From Diorhabda sublineata (Eukaryota; Arthropoda; Insecta; Coleoptera; Chrysomelidae), in the NCBI RefSeq assembly GCF_026230105.1, contig NC_079480.1, positions 24,346,488 to 24,410,487 of the forward strand: DNA of 64,000 nt, written 5' to 3'. The notes under the pieces were generated by a model. It had not been told where the DNA came from, did no database searches, and saw nothing but the letters and a program-made list of their open reading frames with translations. Numbering within the stretch: position 1 is the first letter of the stretch; every line of letters begins with the position of its first letter. Below, in pieces: positions 47,001 to 62,000 of this stretch. Made by a program: the position numbers and the translations under genes.

Positions 47001-50000
47001 AAAATTTTCATTTTTTTCGCGTAGATTAACAAAAAAATATATAAATTGCGTTTGATGCTTTGTAAAAAAGTTATAAACGATTATATGAGAAGAAGTGCGT
47101 TTATGATCACACTTGAAGTCAAAAAACTATGAAATCTTCAGGTGAGATTTATTCACATATTTTTTTTTCATAAATCTTCCGTAAAAACGAAAATTTAAAA
47201 AAAATTCATCAAAATCGGACGATTTTTCGATTTTCTAGAGCGTTTATGATAACATTTAAAGTCAGAAAATCCTATGAAATCTTTAAGTGAGATAAAAAAT
47301 GAATAAACAAACATTTTTCAATTTTTTTTTCCAAAATGTTCATTTTTTTCGCGTAGACTAACAAAAAAAATATATGAACTGCGTTTGACGCTTTGTAAAA
47401 AAGTTATGAACGATTATATGAGAAGAAATGCGTTTATGATCACACTTGAAGTCAAAAAACTATGAAATCTTCAGGTGAGATTTATTCACATATTTTTTTT
47501 TCATAAATCTTCTGTAAAAACGAAAATTTAAAAAAAATTCATCAAAATCGGACGATTTTTCGATTTTCTAGAGCGTTTATGATAACATTTAAAGTCAGAA
47601 AATCCTATGAAATCTTTAAGTGAGATAAAAAATGAATAAACAAACATTTTTCAATTTTTTTTTCCAAAATGTTCATTTTTTTCGCGTAGATTAACAAAAA
47701 AATATATAAACTGCGTTTGACGCTTTGTAAAAAAGTTATAAACGATTATATGAGAAGAAGTACGTTTATGATCACACTTGAAGTCAAAAAACTATGAAAT
47801 CTTCAGGTGAGATTTATTCACATATTTTTTTTTCATAAATCTTCTGTAAAAACGAAAATTTAAAAAAAATTCATCAAAATCGGACGATTTTTCGATTTTC
47901 TAGAGCGTTTATGATAACATTTAAAGTCAGAAAATCCTATGAAATCTTTAAGTGAGATAAAAAATGAATAAACAAACATTTTTCAATGTTTTTTTACCAA
48001 AATTTTCATTTTTTTCGCGTAGACTAACAAAAAAAATATATGAACTGCGTTTGACGCTTTGTAAAAAAGTTATGAACGATTATATGAGAAGAAATGCGTT
48101 TATGATCACACTTGAAGTCAAAAAACTATGAAATCTTCAGGTGAGATATTTCCCATATTTTTTTTCCGTAAAAACGAAGATTCTAAGAAAAATTCATCAA
48201 AATCGGATGATTTTTCGATTTTCTAGAGCCAAAAAACGAGAGAACCGCGAAAGTTTTCAAATAACAGCTTAAAACTGATCCAAACGATCGATCAATTTTC
48301 ACGTAAAGTTATTCACACCAAAGGAATATTATTAGAAATACCAAACAAATTTACGGAATATTTTGTGTTACGAAATTTTAAACATTAAACTATTTATTAA
48401 TTAATTGGAAGTTGCTGATTTAGAAGTTACAAAGTTCGATGTGGTATACTATGCATTAAACTTTTAGTTTTAATTTAATTCAAAAAAATATCTCGAAAGT
48501 TAAAGATTTTACTTTTAAAATTTTGAAAAACTTTATTGTTACAAAAATTACAATATATAATTTTACAAGCGAACGATCTTTCACGATTAAATTAACAAGA
48601 TTCATCATCTTATAATTTACCACAATCTTATGTATAATAAAATAAATGCTGACAGTTGTTTTATAAATATTGTTCACCGCTTAATAACAATTATATGTAC
48701 TTCAACTAATGCCGAAAACTGCTTCTTAAGAAATTATCAGCAGCATAGTTTACAGTACGGCTCAAAAAAACTAAATTAACAACTGTAACAAATTATTTCA
48801 ATGATTATGTTGTTTACGAGATATTTTTTGGTACAACTGGTATGTCCAGTTTAGTTATATGGACATTCCTTTAGCCGTAGATCAATAACTACATATCCCA
48901 TATGCCGCATGACTATTAACCGTAAACTTCCAATTGTATTCCAGCTTTTCTACACGTATTTCAACATTGTTGGCAGAATTGTTGACATTCAAGCAACATT
49001 TGGATGAACTACTCACTATAAATTCAACGTGAAAAGCCATTTACTGAAATGAAACCCTTTCGCTAACTTCCTTCCACTCGCTTAAATTTTCCAATATAGC
49101 CGCTTTATACACTATATTAGGAACGATATTATCTCTATAGCCACCTTTGGTGGAATATACCAGTTATGCAGTTTATTTCGTTTTTAGTTATATCATTAAT
49201 TATATTAGAGTACGAGGATGGTCCTAGAAGTACCTGCCCCAACAAAATATAAGTCTGGGAACAGAAACTAATCCGAGGAAGATAAATCTGGCAAATAGGG
49301 TAGCAAATCTAACTTTATTTCATTTATTTTGGTCATTGTTATAAGGGATGTGTGAACTGGTGCATTGTCTTGATGAAACAGAACTTTCTTCTTAACCAAA
49401 TTCGTTCGTTTTTGTTTGATTTCTTTGCTTAAACGTTGCAATAAGTTGGCATGATACTCGCCGTTGATAGTTTCTCCTTGCTGAAGATAATCAGTGGAAA
49501 TTATCCCAAAAAACCGTCGTCATGACCTTGCCAGCACATGGAACGGTCTTTGCTTCCTTTGGAGCCGACTCTTCCTTTTCAGTCCTTTGTTTTGGTTGTT
49601 CTTTTGTTTCGGGTGCGAAGTGATAGACCCACGTGGTTAAGCAATGGCGCAACAATTCGGCTTTATTTATGTGAAACATCACCAAACACTTAAAGGAAAC
49701 ATCTTCACGACGCAGTGAGCAACCGCGGTAACCATCTTGCCCACAGCTTTCGTCAAATTTTCAGTTGATATGCGATGTACCGCACTTTTTAAAACGCCTA
49801 CTATGTCTGCTAGCTCACACACTTTCAATCGATGATCTTCCAGAATCTCTTTGTAGATTTTTTCCAACATTTCTGGAGTCGTCACCTCATTTGGTCGACC
49901 ACTACGATCCTAGTCTTCCCAGGTCGTTCGATCTCGTTCAAATTGCTACTCAATATTTTACTTTTGATTACAAATGAGTAGTCTAACCCAAAGTAGAATT

Positions 50001-53000
50001 TAGTTCAGCTTTTATATTGATTGGGCTAAGGCTTTCCAAATAAAAGTATTATATCACAAAACGAAAACTAATTTTCTCTATGTTTACAAACTCACTGAAA
50101 CCGTTCACTATTGATGGCTACCAAACAAATACTAAACAACGTAGCCTCTTCAAATTTGAAACATATGTTGTATAAATGACATTCAATACAATAGCTTGTT
50201 TATCACTTTCTAGCGCGTTATGTACAATATTTATTCCACGATTTCCACAACGCAATAGTTTTTTTTAAATTCATATATTTTCAAATTAACAATTTTGGTT
50301 TATACTTTTCACATGCTTACTGTAATACTTTTTATTTATGATGGTTACAATAATTTACTTATATTATTGTTCGAATAATTTGTAAAATGCAAGGGGGTGT
50401 TTGGTGATTTATAATTTCTTGAACAGACTGCAGATTTCCTTGTTTGTCCTATATACTTCTGATTCCATCGAAACTCTTGATGACGTCGACGACGGTTCAC
50501 TTAGTGTTCGCAAAATTCTATTTGAAGCGTCCATTTAGTTCGTTAATGATTCATCTATATAACCTACAGCCACTGTAGTTTACTCCCAACTCCTATGTCT
50601 CTTGAGGTTTGTAATATTGCTACATGCATCCACCAGAATTGTCGCGGAAGACCTTCGGAAACAGTGACCCGTATTTAACCATGAATTTTGTAAATGCAGG
50701 TAACTAGCAATTACTTTTGGTCCATTACCAACCCACTGGTTGTCTCCTACATTTTTCTCATTGATAATTTACATCAACGTTTGAAACTTTTTAATTACAA
50801 AGAATCTGCAATGCCTCTCACAATTCCAGAGAAGGTAGATAGAGAGTTAGTCCTCTATGTAGCAGAATTTGCACTTAAGCTAGCGTCGTTGAATCTCCAT
50901 TGAGGCTCCAATGGGCCATTAAGATTCCTATTAATATTCGTAAAAGTTCTCACTTAGATTGATACGTTTGCCTGCTTCAGTCCCCGTAGATTTTTCCAGT
51001 AATCTATTCATGTCTTATCTAACTTCTTTTCTCTTATTGTTTTATAGATGATTCCACAGAAGGGTTCAAGTTCTACAAAGGATTTATCTGCTCCTACTTG
51101 AGCGAGTCTGTTTGTATTTCGTTTCCCACAGTTCCAGTGTCTTCAGAAACCCATTGGAGGGTTATACTTTTTGCCTAGCTTATTTAAGTTATCCAAGCAT
51201 TCCCAAGTCAACTTGGAACTCAGAAAAGAATATAGCACTTATAATGTTACTCAGAATTCTTGTTTTGTTGAAGATCTGATTCTGTGTAGCAGAACAGAAT
51301 AAGCATAACATCTTACCAATCTCATTCTGTGTGATATTTAGTAGCTGCTTATATTTTATAGCTTCTGTCTTCAATTGTTTCAATCTGACTTTTATATAAT
51401 TTTTAATTTCTTTAAACCAACTCAGGGTTTGACACATCGATTTGGTTGCTTCATATTAACTATGTTTTATCTTCTTGGATTGACTGCAAGTCTTCACCTT
51501 ATCTAAATACTTTGAAGCTTCAATTAATTCACTTTCTGCTTCCAAAACTCACAACTCTTCTTCAGGAATACTTTCAAAAAATTGATAGAATGGTTCATCT
51601 ACCACATTCTGCGTGGTGAAACTGTGACCACGTTGAAGAATAATTAGAAAGCACACATGGCCAAATCAGGCGATTAACGTGGATGTTCAGTGATTCTTTT
51701 CTCTGCGGTTAAACATTTTGTGGTGTACCAGTTTATTGTAACTGTAGATATAGAATATTTATTGCTGTACAACGACAGAAAGCTGGATGGGTTCCGAAAT
51801 TTATATGGTATTTTCTGGTGAAAGCTTGAAATCACTTTCCAAACTGACCTTGTTTTTATGATTTTCTTCTTGGGAAATGTTGAATATTTTGCATTTGATT
51901 GAATAAAAGTTGTGTGTTTATTTATCTTTCCGTGTAAATGTAAATAACCAATTGATATACCCAATATCCAATACGTTCCATTCCAAAAGAACAGCCTGTA
52001 ATCCGTATCAAAAAAGTTGATTAGAACGTAAATGAAAAGAAATATAAAAGCTGTTCGTAGTAGAATCACGTATTTGAGCACATCTTCTTTCAGTAATATT
52101 CACATACAAGCTTTTTTCGTATTTTCCATAAAAACAATCGTTATTTTTTCGTTAATAAACTTGAGTTCTGAAAAGCTTCTAGCAGTATACGAAAAAAAAA
52201 AAAGATCAAAAAAGGTTTTTATTATGGAAAATCGGATTGTTCCAAGTGGATTTGATTTTAGTAGTACGAGAGTTGTTGAAAATTATAAATATACGTAAAT
52301 TTTGATGCCACAAATTGCTTGTTCGCCTATTTTGCCCGACCCTGTATAGCGTATTATACTAAAGTGTAATTATCGCAGAAAAATAGTAAACTAAAACAAT
52401 GATCAGTGCGTGATCAGCACGCGAACATCCCGGGCGCAACGCGTAGCGGCATCTTTATTGGTCCAAATCAGTGGCACCATAATATAACACAAATAAAAAG
52501 CCGCGTGGAAGGAGACAGCGCCACAATGAGTTACCTACAGTGGAGAGTAGTTAAGAAAGTGCAGGTTTGTGAAAGATCGATATAATTTATTAAAAGAAAT
52601 GGGATTTCAATACATAAAACGAAGAAATGTAAGCATTTTTATATTTCAATTCGAATTTCGTGCTCTAGTAAGGGAATTTTGAGGTGTTAGGTTGGTAACA
52701 CTGATCGAGACTTGCGTCAAACAGATGTAAACACAATAAAAATAAAGATCATTTTGAAAAAGTTTTTTTTTAATTCATTCTGGCCATGTAAGAAAGAAGT
52801 TTACAGAAGGAACAGTTTATTATTAGAAAAAAAGTAGAAATAATTGAGTAAAGGCAGGAATACTTTGGAAAAATTAAGAAATTTCGCGAAGAAAATAGAA
52901 AAATTTAATGCTGGACATACTAAGGATAAGGTTTCTCGATTTTTAAATGAATGTCCTTCACGTTCATGTTGTATATTTTTGTTATAATATATATGCATAA

Positions 53001-56000
53001 TTTTTTTCAATTTATATTGAATATTTATATTAATCTGCTGCATAAAATCGCAAATTATATTTTAACTGCGGAGTGCGGTCCTGTTACATGCTCGGCTTTG
53101 ACGTTTTCAACCGTGATCACGTGCATTATGCGTGAATATGCTTCGGTTTACTATTTTCCTTCAATAAACAGCCTTTAAAAAACCAATAAAAAATTACTGT
53201 AGCGAAGTTCGTATTGAACTAATCGAAACCTTATTCCAGTTATAAACAGAACAAGTGAAAATATTAGGCATTTGATTCGTGGAAATAGGGAAAAATAAAA
53301 CCATAGCTGTGGATTTTCAGCTTTTGCTTCTCCAGAAAATCAAAAAGTAGTATTCATATGTATAGATACATGTTTTTCAAAATTATAGCGTCTAACAATT
53401 CCAAGAAACTCATCCCATTGATCCATATTGGCTTGAAGGCGATAATTTAAACTAGAGATTACTTTGAGTCGATAATTTTAATTGGCGTCCTGTTCAGTAT
53501 GGATATGTGAGTCCTCTTCATTAATTTTGATTCCTCGGATAGATCCTTAGAGCCAGTAGTAAACACTAAGTATAGAATAGGTCAAAGTACACACAAGGGC
53601 ACAAAGGGGCACTCAAAATCATAGAATATAAGATATATTGTGCATGGAAACTGTTTCTTAAGTTTAAGAAGTGAACCTTGGCGCCAAACCTTTTCAAAAA
53701 CCTGGGTCACATCTAGCAAGGCTGCTTCACAATAGATTCTATCTTCAAATGCGCGATTTATAGTGTCCACTACTCTATGCACTTGCTCGATGGTACTAAG
53801 TACGAATTAATGGTTTGGTAAAATGTTATTTGCTTCGATTATTGACTTGGCCAACTTTCTACTGGAAAGGGGAAGTATCCTAGACGCAGGGCTGCATTAA
53901 AGAAAATGGTTAGCAAGACTTCACCCTTCCTAGAAAGTTTTTTGACTGGATCTCCAGTGATGACGGCTGCTTCTTCATCATTGTCTTTACTTCTTTTACC
54001 GTGAAGAGGTTAGGTAGTGGTGACATCTGATATGGGGCTTCTGTTCCTTGCTTTATATGGAAAACTACCTCAAAATGTTTTACGAATTCATCTGCTTTTT
54101 CCTGCTCTTAACGGGCTCATGTTCTGTCTGCTTTTCGGATTGGGTGATTGGTTCTTTTAGTTATTTTATGTTTCTGGTGTATATTCTCGAAGTATTTGCT
54201 TCTTATATCACTGATAAGTTTCTTTAGATCACAGTAACAAGTTTCAAATCGTGTTTAGTCACGTTGGTATCCAGCTGGTCATAATTTTCTTTTTTCAGCA
54301 AATTTTTGTCGGATTATTATTGGGCAGCTTCGTTGACAGACAAAAAATAAGTACAGACTAAAATGGTTTTGTTTTCTTCGGTAGTATAATAGGCCAGGCA
54401 TTTACGAAATGACGTGACAAAATTAATAGTAGAAAAAAACAGCACCATCGTGTTCTAGGGGTTAAATAAAAGTTATGTGCATAAAATTCAACATTTTTTG
54501 TCTATGCGTTATTATTTTAAACAATAAAAATACCAAAAAATCGATACAAATTTTGTTTTTTGCGTTTTGCGGTGAACCTATGCAAGACTATTGTAGAGAA
54601 TTGAAAATTCTTAAAAATAAGCTTTTATAAATTGATTTTCGATAATTTGTTGCTTGGATAATTTAACCGAAAGGTGAAATTTTCTAATTTTTCAAATTGT
54701 TTGTAATTTGTTTCATTTTAAATATAAAGATTTCTTAATCACTGAAATCCGAGATCTCGATGTATTTAATCAATGCTCTAAAGATGGACCCTGTGGCAAG
54801 TTTTCGCAAAATTATAATTAAACCTTTTTTTCAAAGGGCCATTCTTGCTCACCGGATGGTCCTATCATCATTTGGAAAGTCGCGTTGGAAAGAAGAAGAA
54901 TTGAACTAGAAATCCCTCATCTCAGTTTTTTGAATTTTTTTGTGACCTCAAAAGAGTGTAGAAAAAATTATAAACAATTAATTGTTTTTTAAACATTTTA
55001 TAAAAATATAGTAATACCAATGTCATATACGGAAAGATGGTAGTTTAATTTAGGGCAAAGTTTAAATTTAATGCGGCTTTGTTTTTTAATATTAAGGAAT
55101 GTTTTTCGCGCTCAAAAATGCTCCGACAGACTTCAAATCTACGGAGCGCTGAAAAATATTAATTATCTCAGTAACTATTGGACCGATTTTGATCTTTTTT
55201 TTCAAACTGGGCTAAATCGTTCAGCTAAAATTAACTGTCACATTAATTTTTTGCTATAATTAATAATTTTCCCAGAATTTTCCCCTCTATGAATTTTGCA
55301 ATTTTTTGTAAGACTATTTATTAACTAAATAAATAGTTATTCATACTGGCATAAAATACTTTGCATTCTAGGTGAAAATACTTAATTTTATGGGGAAATA
55401 TTTCGTAATTACTGCTTCACTTGAACTGTTATTTTGGAAAAACTATTGGGGCCACAGGGCCCATATTTAGATCATTAATTAAATACATCGAGATCTCGGT
55501 TTTCAGTGAATAGGAAACCTTTATATTCAACATTAAGCAAATTATAAACAATTAAAAAAATTAAAAATTTTCTCCTTTCGGTTAAATTTATTAAAAACTT
55601 ATTTTTAAGATTTTTCAATTCTCTAAAATATTGCCCATAGTTACAAAGACTAGGTTCAGCGCAAAACGCAAAAAAACAAAATTTGTACCGATTTTTTAAT
55701 GTTTTTATTGTTTAAAAAAATGCATAGACAAAACATGTTTAATTTTATACACATAACTTTTATTCAACCCCTATTTATTTTGTCGCCAAAAGCCTTTTTT
55801 TTCGTATGTGCCTTGGCCTATTAATACTATTTCAAAAAATGTAAGAAAATATTAGAAATATTCAGTCCTCGAACACGTAGCTTTAATTTAAATGAATCTT
55901 ATGTGTTAATAGATAATATGGGTCATCAGTTATAAGAAACTATAATATAAATAATCAAATATATGGGTTGTCCTACATAAAACTACAGATTTCGTTCGTA

Positions 56001-59000
56001 AATCTATTTTTCATATTAAGTTAAACGCCTAGCAATATCAGAATTGTAAGTGGCATTAGTCAAACTGCTTTTATGGGAAATCAAATTGCCTTGTTCTCGA
56101 GAGTGAATTATACACACGACATTTATTCCGTAGGATCATCTGCAATCAACTGCCTAAGCGAAGAGGCATTTAGAACCATAAAAAACTTGGGTAGTACAGA
56201 TAACATAACATAACCAATAAAATAAAAAGGGGCAATCAAATCCTGTCGTGTACAGAAGTTTCGAGATGAATTTTGTCGAAACGAAAAATATTTTTCTAAC
56301 CTGATTGGTATTTTTAATATCACGTGACTTAATTTATATGTCAAGTCAGTTTGATTAAACCTTTGTCTTTATATACATTATGTTAACTAATATTAATAAT
56401 ATTCTGTATGAAGTTGTAAAGCTGTGAGGTTTATTCTGAACCTTTCAGGCAGGTTGAGATTCGACAGCGAAATTAAATCCCAGAGAATACGCTAGATGAG
56501 TACTAATACAAGGGTGAGGCTCTACGAGTGTTAGATGAAAAGTTTTTGACCTAAAAAGAAACAATTTTTTTCTATAATCACCAAGCCATTTTTACGTTCT
56601 ATTTTAATTTCGAGCTACAACTTTGAAAACAAACTTATCAGCAAAAACATAAATATTTTGTAAACGTTGTCCAAAATTTCCTAGACCTATAATATTATAT
56701 GTGTCAAGGACATTTCCTTGATGAAGAAGCGCTATCAAGAAAAATGGGGTCCAGGATTGCTAGCAGATTCTTGTTGGAACTGCCAAAACTTCATGAAAAC
56801 CATTAATATTTATTCTATATTGAGCAATAATAGCTCTAAATGTATCTGATGTCTGTACTTTTTACGAAAATATTGTTAGGCCCTTCCACAATCAAAATTT
56901 GATTTGATTTCGTGTAAAATAAATTTTGTAAACCAGTGTTGTCAAGGAAAGCATTATTGTATTCCAAAATTGGAGCTTCTGAAATCGATTTCATACGAAA
57001 AATTTATTTATAAGTATCCTCTAAGTAAATTAGTAAAAATCTCAATTTAAAAGTTTTTGAAATTAAATCTAGAGCATATCATATTTTGGGTAGGAGTGCA
57101 AGAGGCTAACGGATTGTTTGTGAATGGGGTAGGGAGAGGAATTGGACCTGATGTAGGAAAAATTTTCCTCTAGAGGACTGGATTTGGGGAAAACCTGCTA
57201 CACCGATGATCAACGAGATCTCCATAGGCCGTCGATAGTAATCGAAGGAAAGTATCATCTTGGTAGTGATCCCGTTGTAAAGAAAGGTATTTTTGGTAAG
57301 GGAATTCGATGACGCGATTCACGTATTGAGCTTGTAGTTCATTTAGATGTCTCGCAATAGAGATTATGTAAATGTCGATATGTAACTGGGTTGAATCGAT
57401 ACTTTTATCGGCAGTACCTGAGGAAGGAGTGCTCCCAACATAAGACACTTTTGAGGATGCTCTATCTTCGATTATGGGATGGATGTAGGTTTTATACGAA
57501 TTAATTAGGGTAAGAGGATGGACGCGTCCGAAGTTTCCTTCCAGAGCCTCGGTAAAACAGACTCACCTCCATACTTTGATCAAGGTATTCTTCAGATCCG
57601 TCCAGCTAAGAGTGTATTTTGTACCATGTAAATCAGAGGTGCTCAAACGGTCGATCGCGATCGACCAGTCGATCGCGAGTGCTTTTTGAGTAGATCTCGA
57701 GAAGAAAAAATTTTTTAATAAGTAGGTAGGTAACTAAACTACAAAAATGTATTACGTAATAAAATAACACTGCTGGCGGCAAAAGGCGGCTTTATCAAAG
57801 GAACGCGCGGCACTTGTCAAAGAAAAGCCGCGTTGTTTCTAGACTAGACTGTACTGTCTAGTTTCGGGCGGCGCGTTTGACGGGAACATTCGAGACTTTC
57901 TTTCACGCCGATATAAATGTTGCGCCTGCATGAATTGGAGTCATTCTGAATTGTAACTTGATAGCGATACTACGTCAATACAAAGTTTATTATTAAATAG
58001 TGGAAAATGAGTGCAGTGAAGAAATCTAAAACGTATCATTTTAATAAGGATTGGGAGGAAGAATTTTTCTTTTGTATGGTGAAGGATAAGTGCATTTGTG
58101 TTATTTGTCGTGCGTCAGTTGCAATACCTAAGCGTGGTAACTTAGAGAGGCATCATAAAACGGTTCATAAAAAATATCAAAAGGATTTTCCGCCACACAG
58201 TGAATTAAGAAAACGAAAAGTAAGTGATTTTATATCTTGTTTGAAAAAAGAACAAACCATGTTCACAAGACCAGCCAAACAATCAAAAGCTGCTACGATC
58301 GCGCCATTTAAAATATCTCATATATTGGCGAAACACAAGAAACCATTCGAAGATGGATCGGTGGTGAAGGAAGCATTTATTGAAGCGGTTGAGACTTTAT
58401 TTGGAGATTTTAAAAATAAAACAGAAATCATGTCTACTATTAGAGAACTTCAGTTATCTCGTCCGTCACAAGGCGTATTGAAGTCATGAGTCGTCAGGAC
58501 ATCGCAGATAAACTAAAACATGATATCATGGAATGTACATACTTTTCTTTACAGTTCGACGAATCCACCGATATGACAGACACTGCCCAGCTGTATATTT
58601 TTATTCGGATGGTATTCAATGACATGTCGGCTAAGGAAGAATTTTTGACAATCATTCCTCTGAAGGGGAAGACTCGTGGCGAAGATATATATGAAGTTTT
58701 CTTTAATTTTGTAAAAAACTACGAGCTACCACCAATATATAAATTAGTGTGCATTACAACCGATGGAGCACCAGCAATGACTGGAAACAAAAACGGTTTT
58801 GTGGCATTGTGTCGAGCTAATGAAGAATTCCCTTCATTTTTTTCATTCCATTGCATTATCAATTATCAATAAGTTTTGTGTTCCAAAGTTTTAAACACGG
58901 AGGAAATTATGGCCATTGCAACAAAAATTGTGAATTCCATCCGTGCACGTAGCTTGCAACGGCGGCTCTTTCAGTTGCAGTTGGAAGATAGGGAGTCAGC

Positions 59001-62000
59001 TGAACACACTGATTTAGTTCCTCACACAGACGTCAGGTGGTTGAGTCGCGGAAAGTTCCTACAAAGGTTTCAAGAATTATTGCCCGAAATAACAGCTTTT
59101 CTAGGCGAAAGAGGTGATGACACTCAGATTTTGAAAAACGAAAAATGGCTAACTGATTTGGCATTTTTGACTGACATCACAATACACTTAAACATCGTTA
59201 ACTTGGAGCTTCAAGGTAAAGGAAAAACTATTATTGAGATGATTAGCGCAGTAAATCAACTGAAAAGAAAGGATCTGAAACATTTTCCGTCTTTGAAAGC
59301 AAGGATTCCTCAGTTTAATTATGATACGTATGAGGCTGGATTATCAAATATTTTGGGACAATTCGAAATGCGTTTTTATGATTGCAGTAAATTGGAAAAT
59401 ATAGCATCATTTATGAGTTATCCTTTTTCATGTAAAAACATTGAGGAATTAGCTACTGAAATGGCAAGTCAGTTTAATATGAACTCATGTTCTGTTCAAA
59501 ATGAGTTGGTGCAGATTATATCAGATATACATCTCAAAGCTACAGCATCTGATACAAATTTCTGGTGTTTTATATCTGAAGATAAATATCCGAATCTAAG
59601 GCAAATCGCCCTTCAACTGACGGCATTGTTTGGGCATCACACATACTTGCAGCCTCTCAGAGTCGATCGTAAGTAGTCTAAAAATATTGAGGTAGATCGC
59701 CAGCAGTTCAAATTTGAGCACCCCTGGTGTAAATGAAAACACTGCCTCTTTCTTTCGAATGTGTCATATTTGGTTTGTTGGTGATATTTATGAAGAATGA
59801 CGGTAATTAGACAATATATGAATTTAAATACGATAAGAAGATGTTAATTATTATCCTTCGAGTTGAGGTAGTCGTTTTTTTTTAAATACTTTTTTTATCT
59901 AGCTCGTTATATTGATTTTCAATTGGTACAAGATTTTATATTTGAACAGTGTTATCAGAATGTGTGTTTATATCATTTTGCAGCCGCCTATGTTTAATGT
60001 CCGCTTCAGACTTTTGCGAGGCGCCTTCTAGAGGTTCTCGATTCAAGTTGAGGCGAAAGAAGTGCTAGCCATCCTCACTCACGATTCATTCAGTTGCTCA
60101 CTACGTCTTCTACAAAATTGACGTGATTGAAGTGACGTTTATATAGGAAACTGATGTAATTAAAGCTGTTATCTTCTAGAAGATCGTTTTTGTATTATTT
60201 ATTGAGCTCCACAACAATTTATACCTGAATTTATAGGTGTACCGACTATTTAACTCTATATGGAAAGCAAGGAGAGATGAGAGAACGTGTTATGCATTGA
60301 TTGAGCTTTAGATATCATAAGGAAGACATATAGAGTGTTAAAAATTGAAAAATAGCTAATTAGACATCAATATAGCGCTTATAAGTGCTTGCAAATACAT
60401 CATTACTGGTGATTGCATTCATGTTCATGCACTATAGTTCGAAAAGTTAACGTTTTCGTCCAAAACATAGATTTGTGGTTTCTCTTCCTTTGTCACTAGA
60501 TTCTATAGTATACTAACCTACTAGGAGTGTTATTTCTATGGATTTTTTACGTGAATCGACCTGGAAATCATAACGCGCATGTTCTCTCGACAAATCTCCA
60601 ATCAAATAACGCGGTGTTGTCAGCTTTAGTTTCGTGGAATATCACGATTGGCCCTCGTATTCTCACTTTCCATAATGAACTAAATAGAACTCATCAAGTG
60701 TGTAAGCGTAAATTTTTGGTGTAATAAAAGAGAATGGAATATGTTTCCTAATCATCGAAACGAATTAAGCAATTACTTCTTCTCTTTTTTCTTCCGAATT
60801 AAATAATTTGTACCATTTTAATAAAGATAAAAGCTTTTCGGCATTCGGTACGGTTGAAAATATACAAATCCGAATTTAATTAAAATTGCTCTAACCAAGT
60901 AATTAACTTTTCCGTCAAACGAAACATTGAAAAGAAAACATTTACAAGATAAAATTCTATTATGTTATATATAAGCGTTTTCGTAAAGGTATAGTGGTAA
61001 AATTAAGCATCGAAATGTACTATTTCTAATATACTTCCGAGTTTTCGAATACTTATGTATTCATCATTGGGGATTGGATTAAATAAGGATGGCGGTGTCT
61101 TGAATTTTGTTATATCTTGTAAATTAAATTCGTCAACTTCACAATTCAATACTTAAATTGACGTTTGATAGAAATATTAAGCGTATTGAATTAATATTTA
61201 ATTTTGAAGTTGATAAATTTCATGTTTTTTAAAAGATATAAGACACCACAATTCACAACTAATCTAACCCTCGATGATGGATACATAAATATATGAAAGC
61301 TTGGAAATATATAAGAAATAGTACAGTTTGGTATCAAATTTTTCCACAATTTCACGATTATAACTCATAAACCAGCTAGCAAAAACTTCGTTCCAATTTA
61401 TATAAGTAATACCGATAAGTAGCGGAGTACCTCAAGGTTCATATCTTGGACTAACAGTAAGGAACGTTCTATACGATGTAGTGATGGTGATCACATAAAA
61501 AAATGGAGATATCTTAATGTATAAAGTCAATCTAGGTCCTAAACATGAAAAAACAAAACGAAGGAGTAATGATCTGATTCAATTCGACATTCTAGGAACT
61601 CCAATCAATTCAAATTCAGTCATTAAACACCTGGATAATATAATAGAACTTTTTTACATACCCAACATTTTGATGACATGTTTAGTTGATTGGTAATTAT
61701 TACCAAAGTTTCTCCTACCCTCATCTTCCACTTGGATGGCTTGTATACCGCCGGTGCCGTTTTTGTTGATAACTACGACTTGAGCAGTTTGAGTTACGTA
61801 GCCTACGACAGGCGAACGATAACGATAACAGTGATTCATTTTAACGCTATCACCTCTAGAAGCGTTTACGTTGGACATGCGGAGCTGCATCGCAATCAAA
61901 ATGTACAAGACTGTCAATAGTGACATGGGACCGACGAAAAAGACGAAGAAGGAAATTTCGAACGCGTGCGGAATGATTTGTGTTTTTACAGTACACACGC

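Noticed and set aside
51674..52298. Long minus (135 codons) and + (88 codons) frames
   Set aside because: Composition is that of AT-rich translation, with no motif; kept as unclassified intron.
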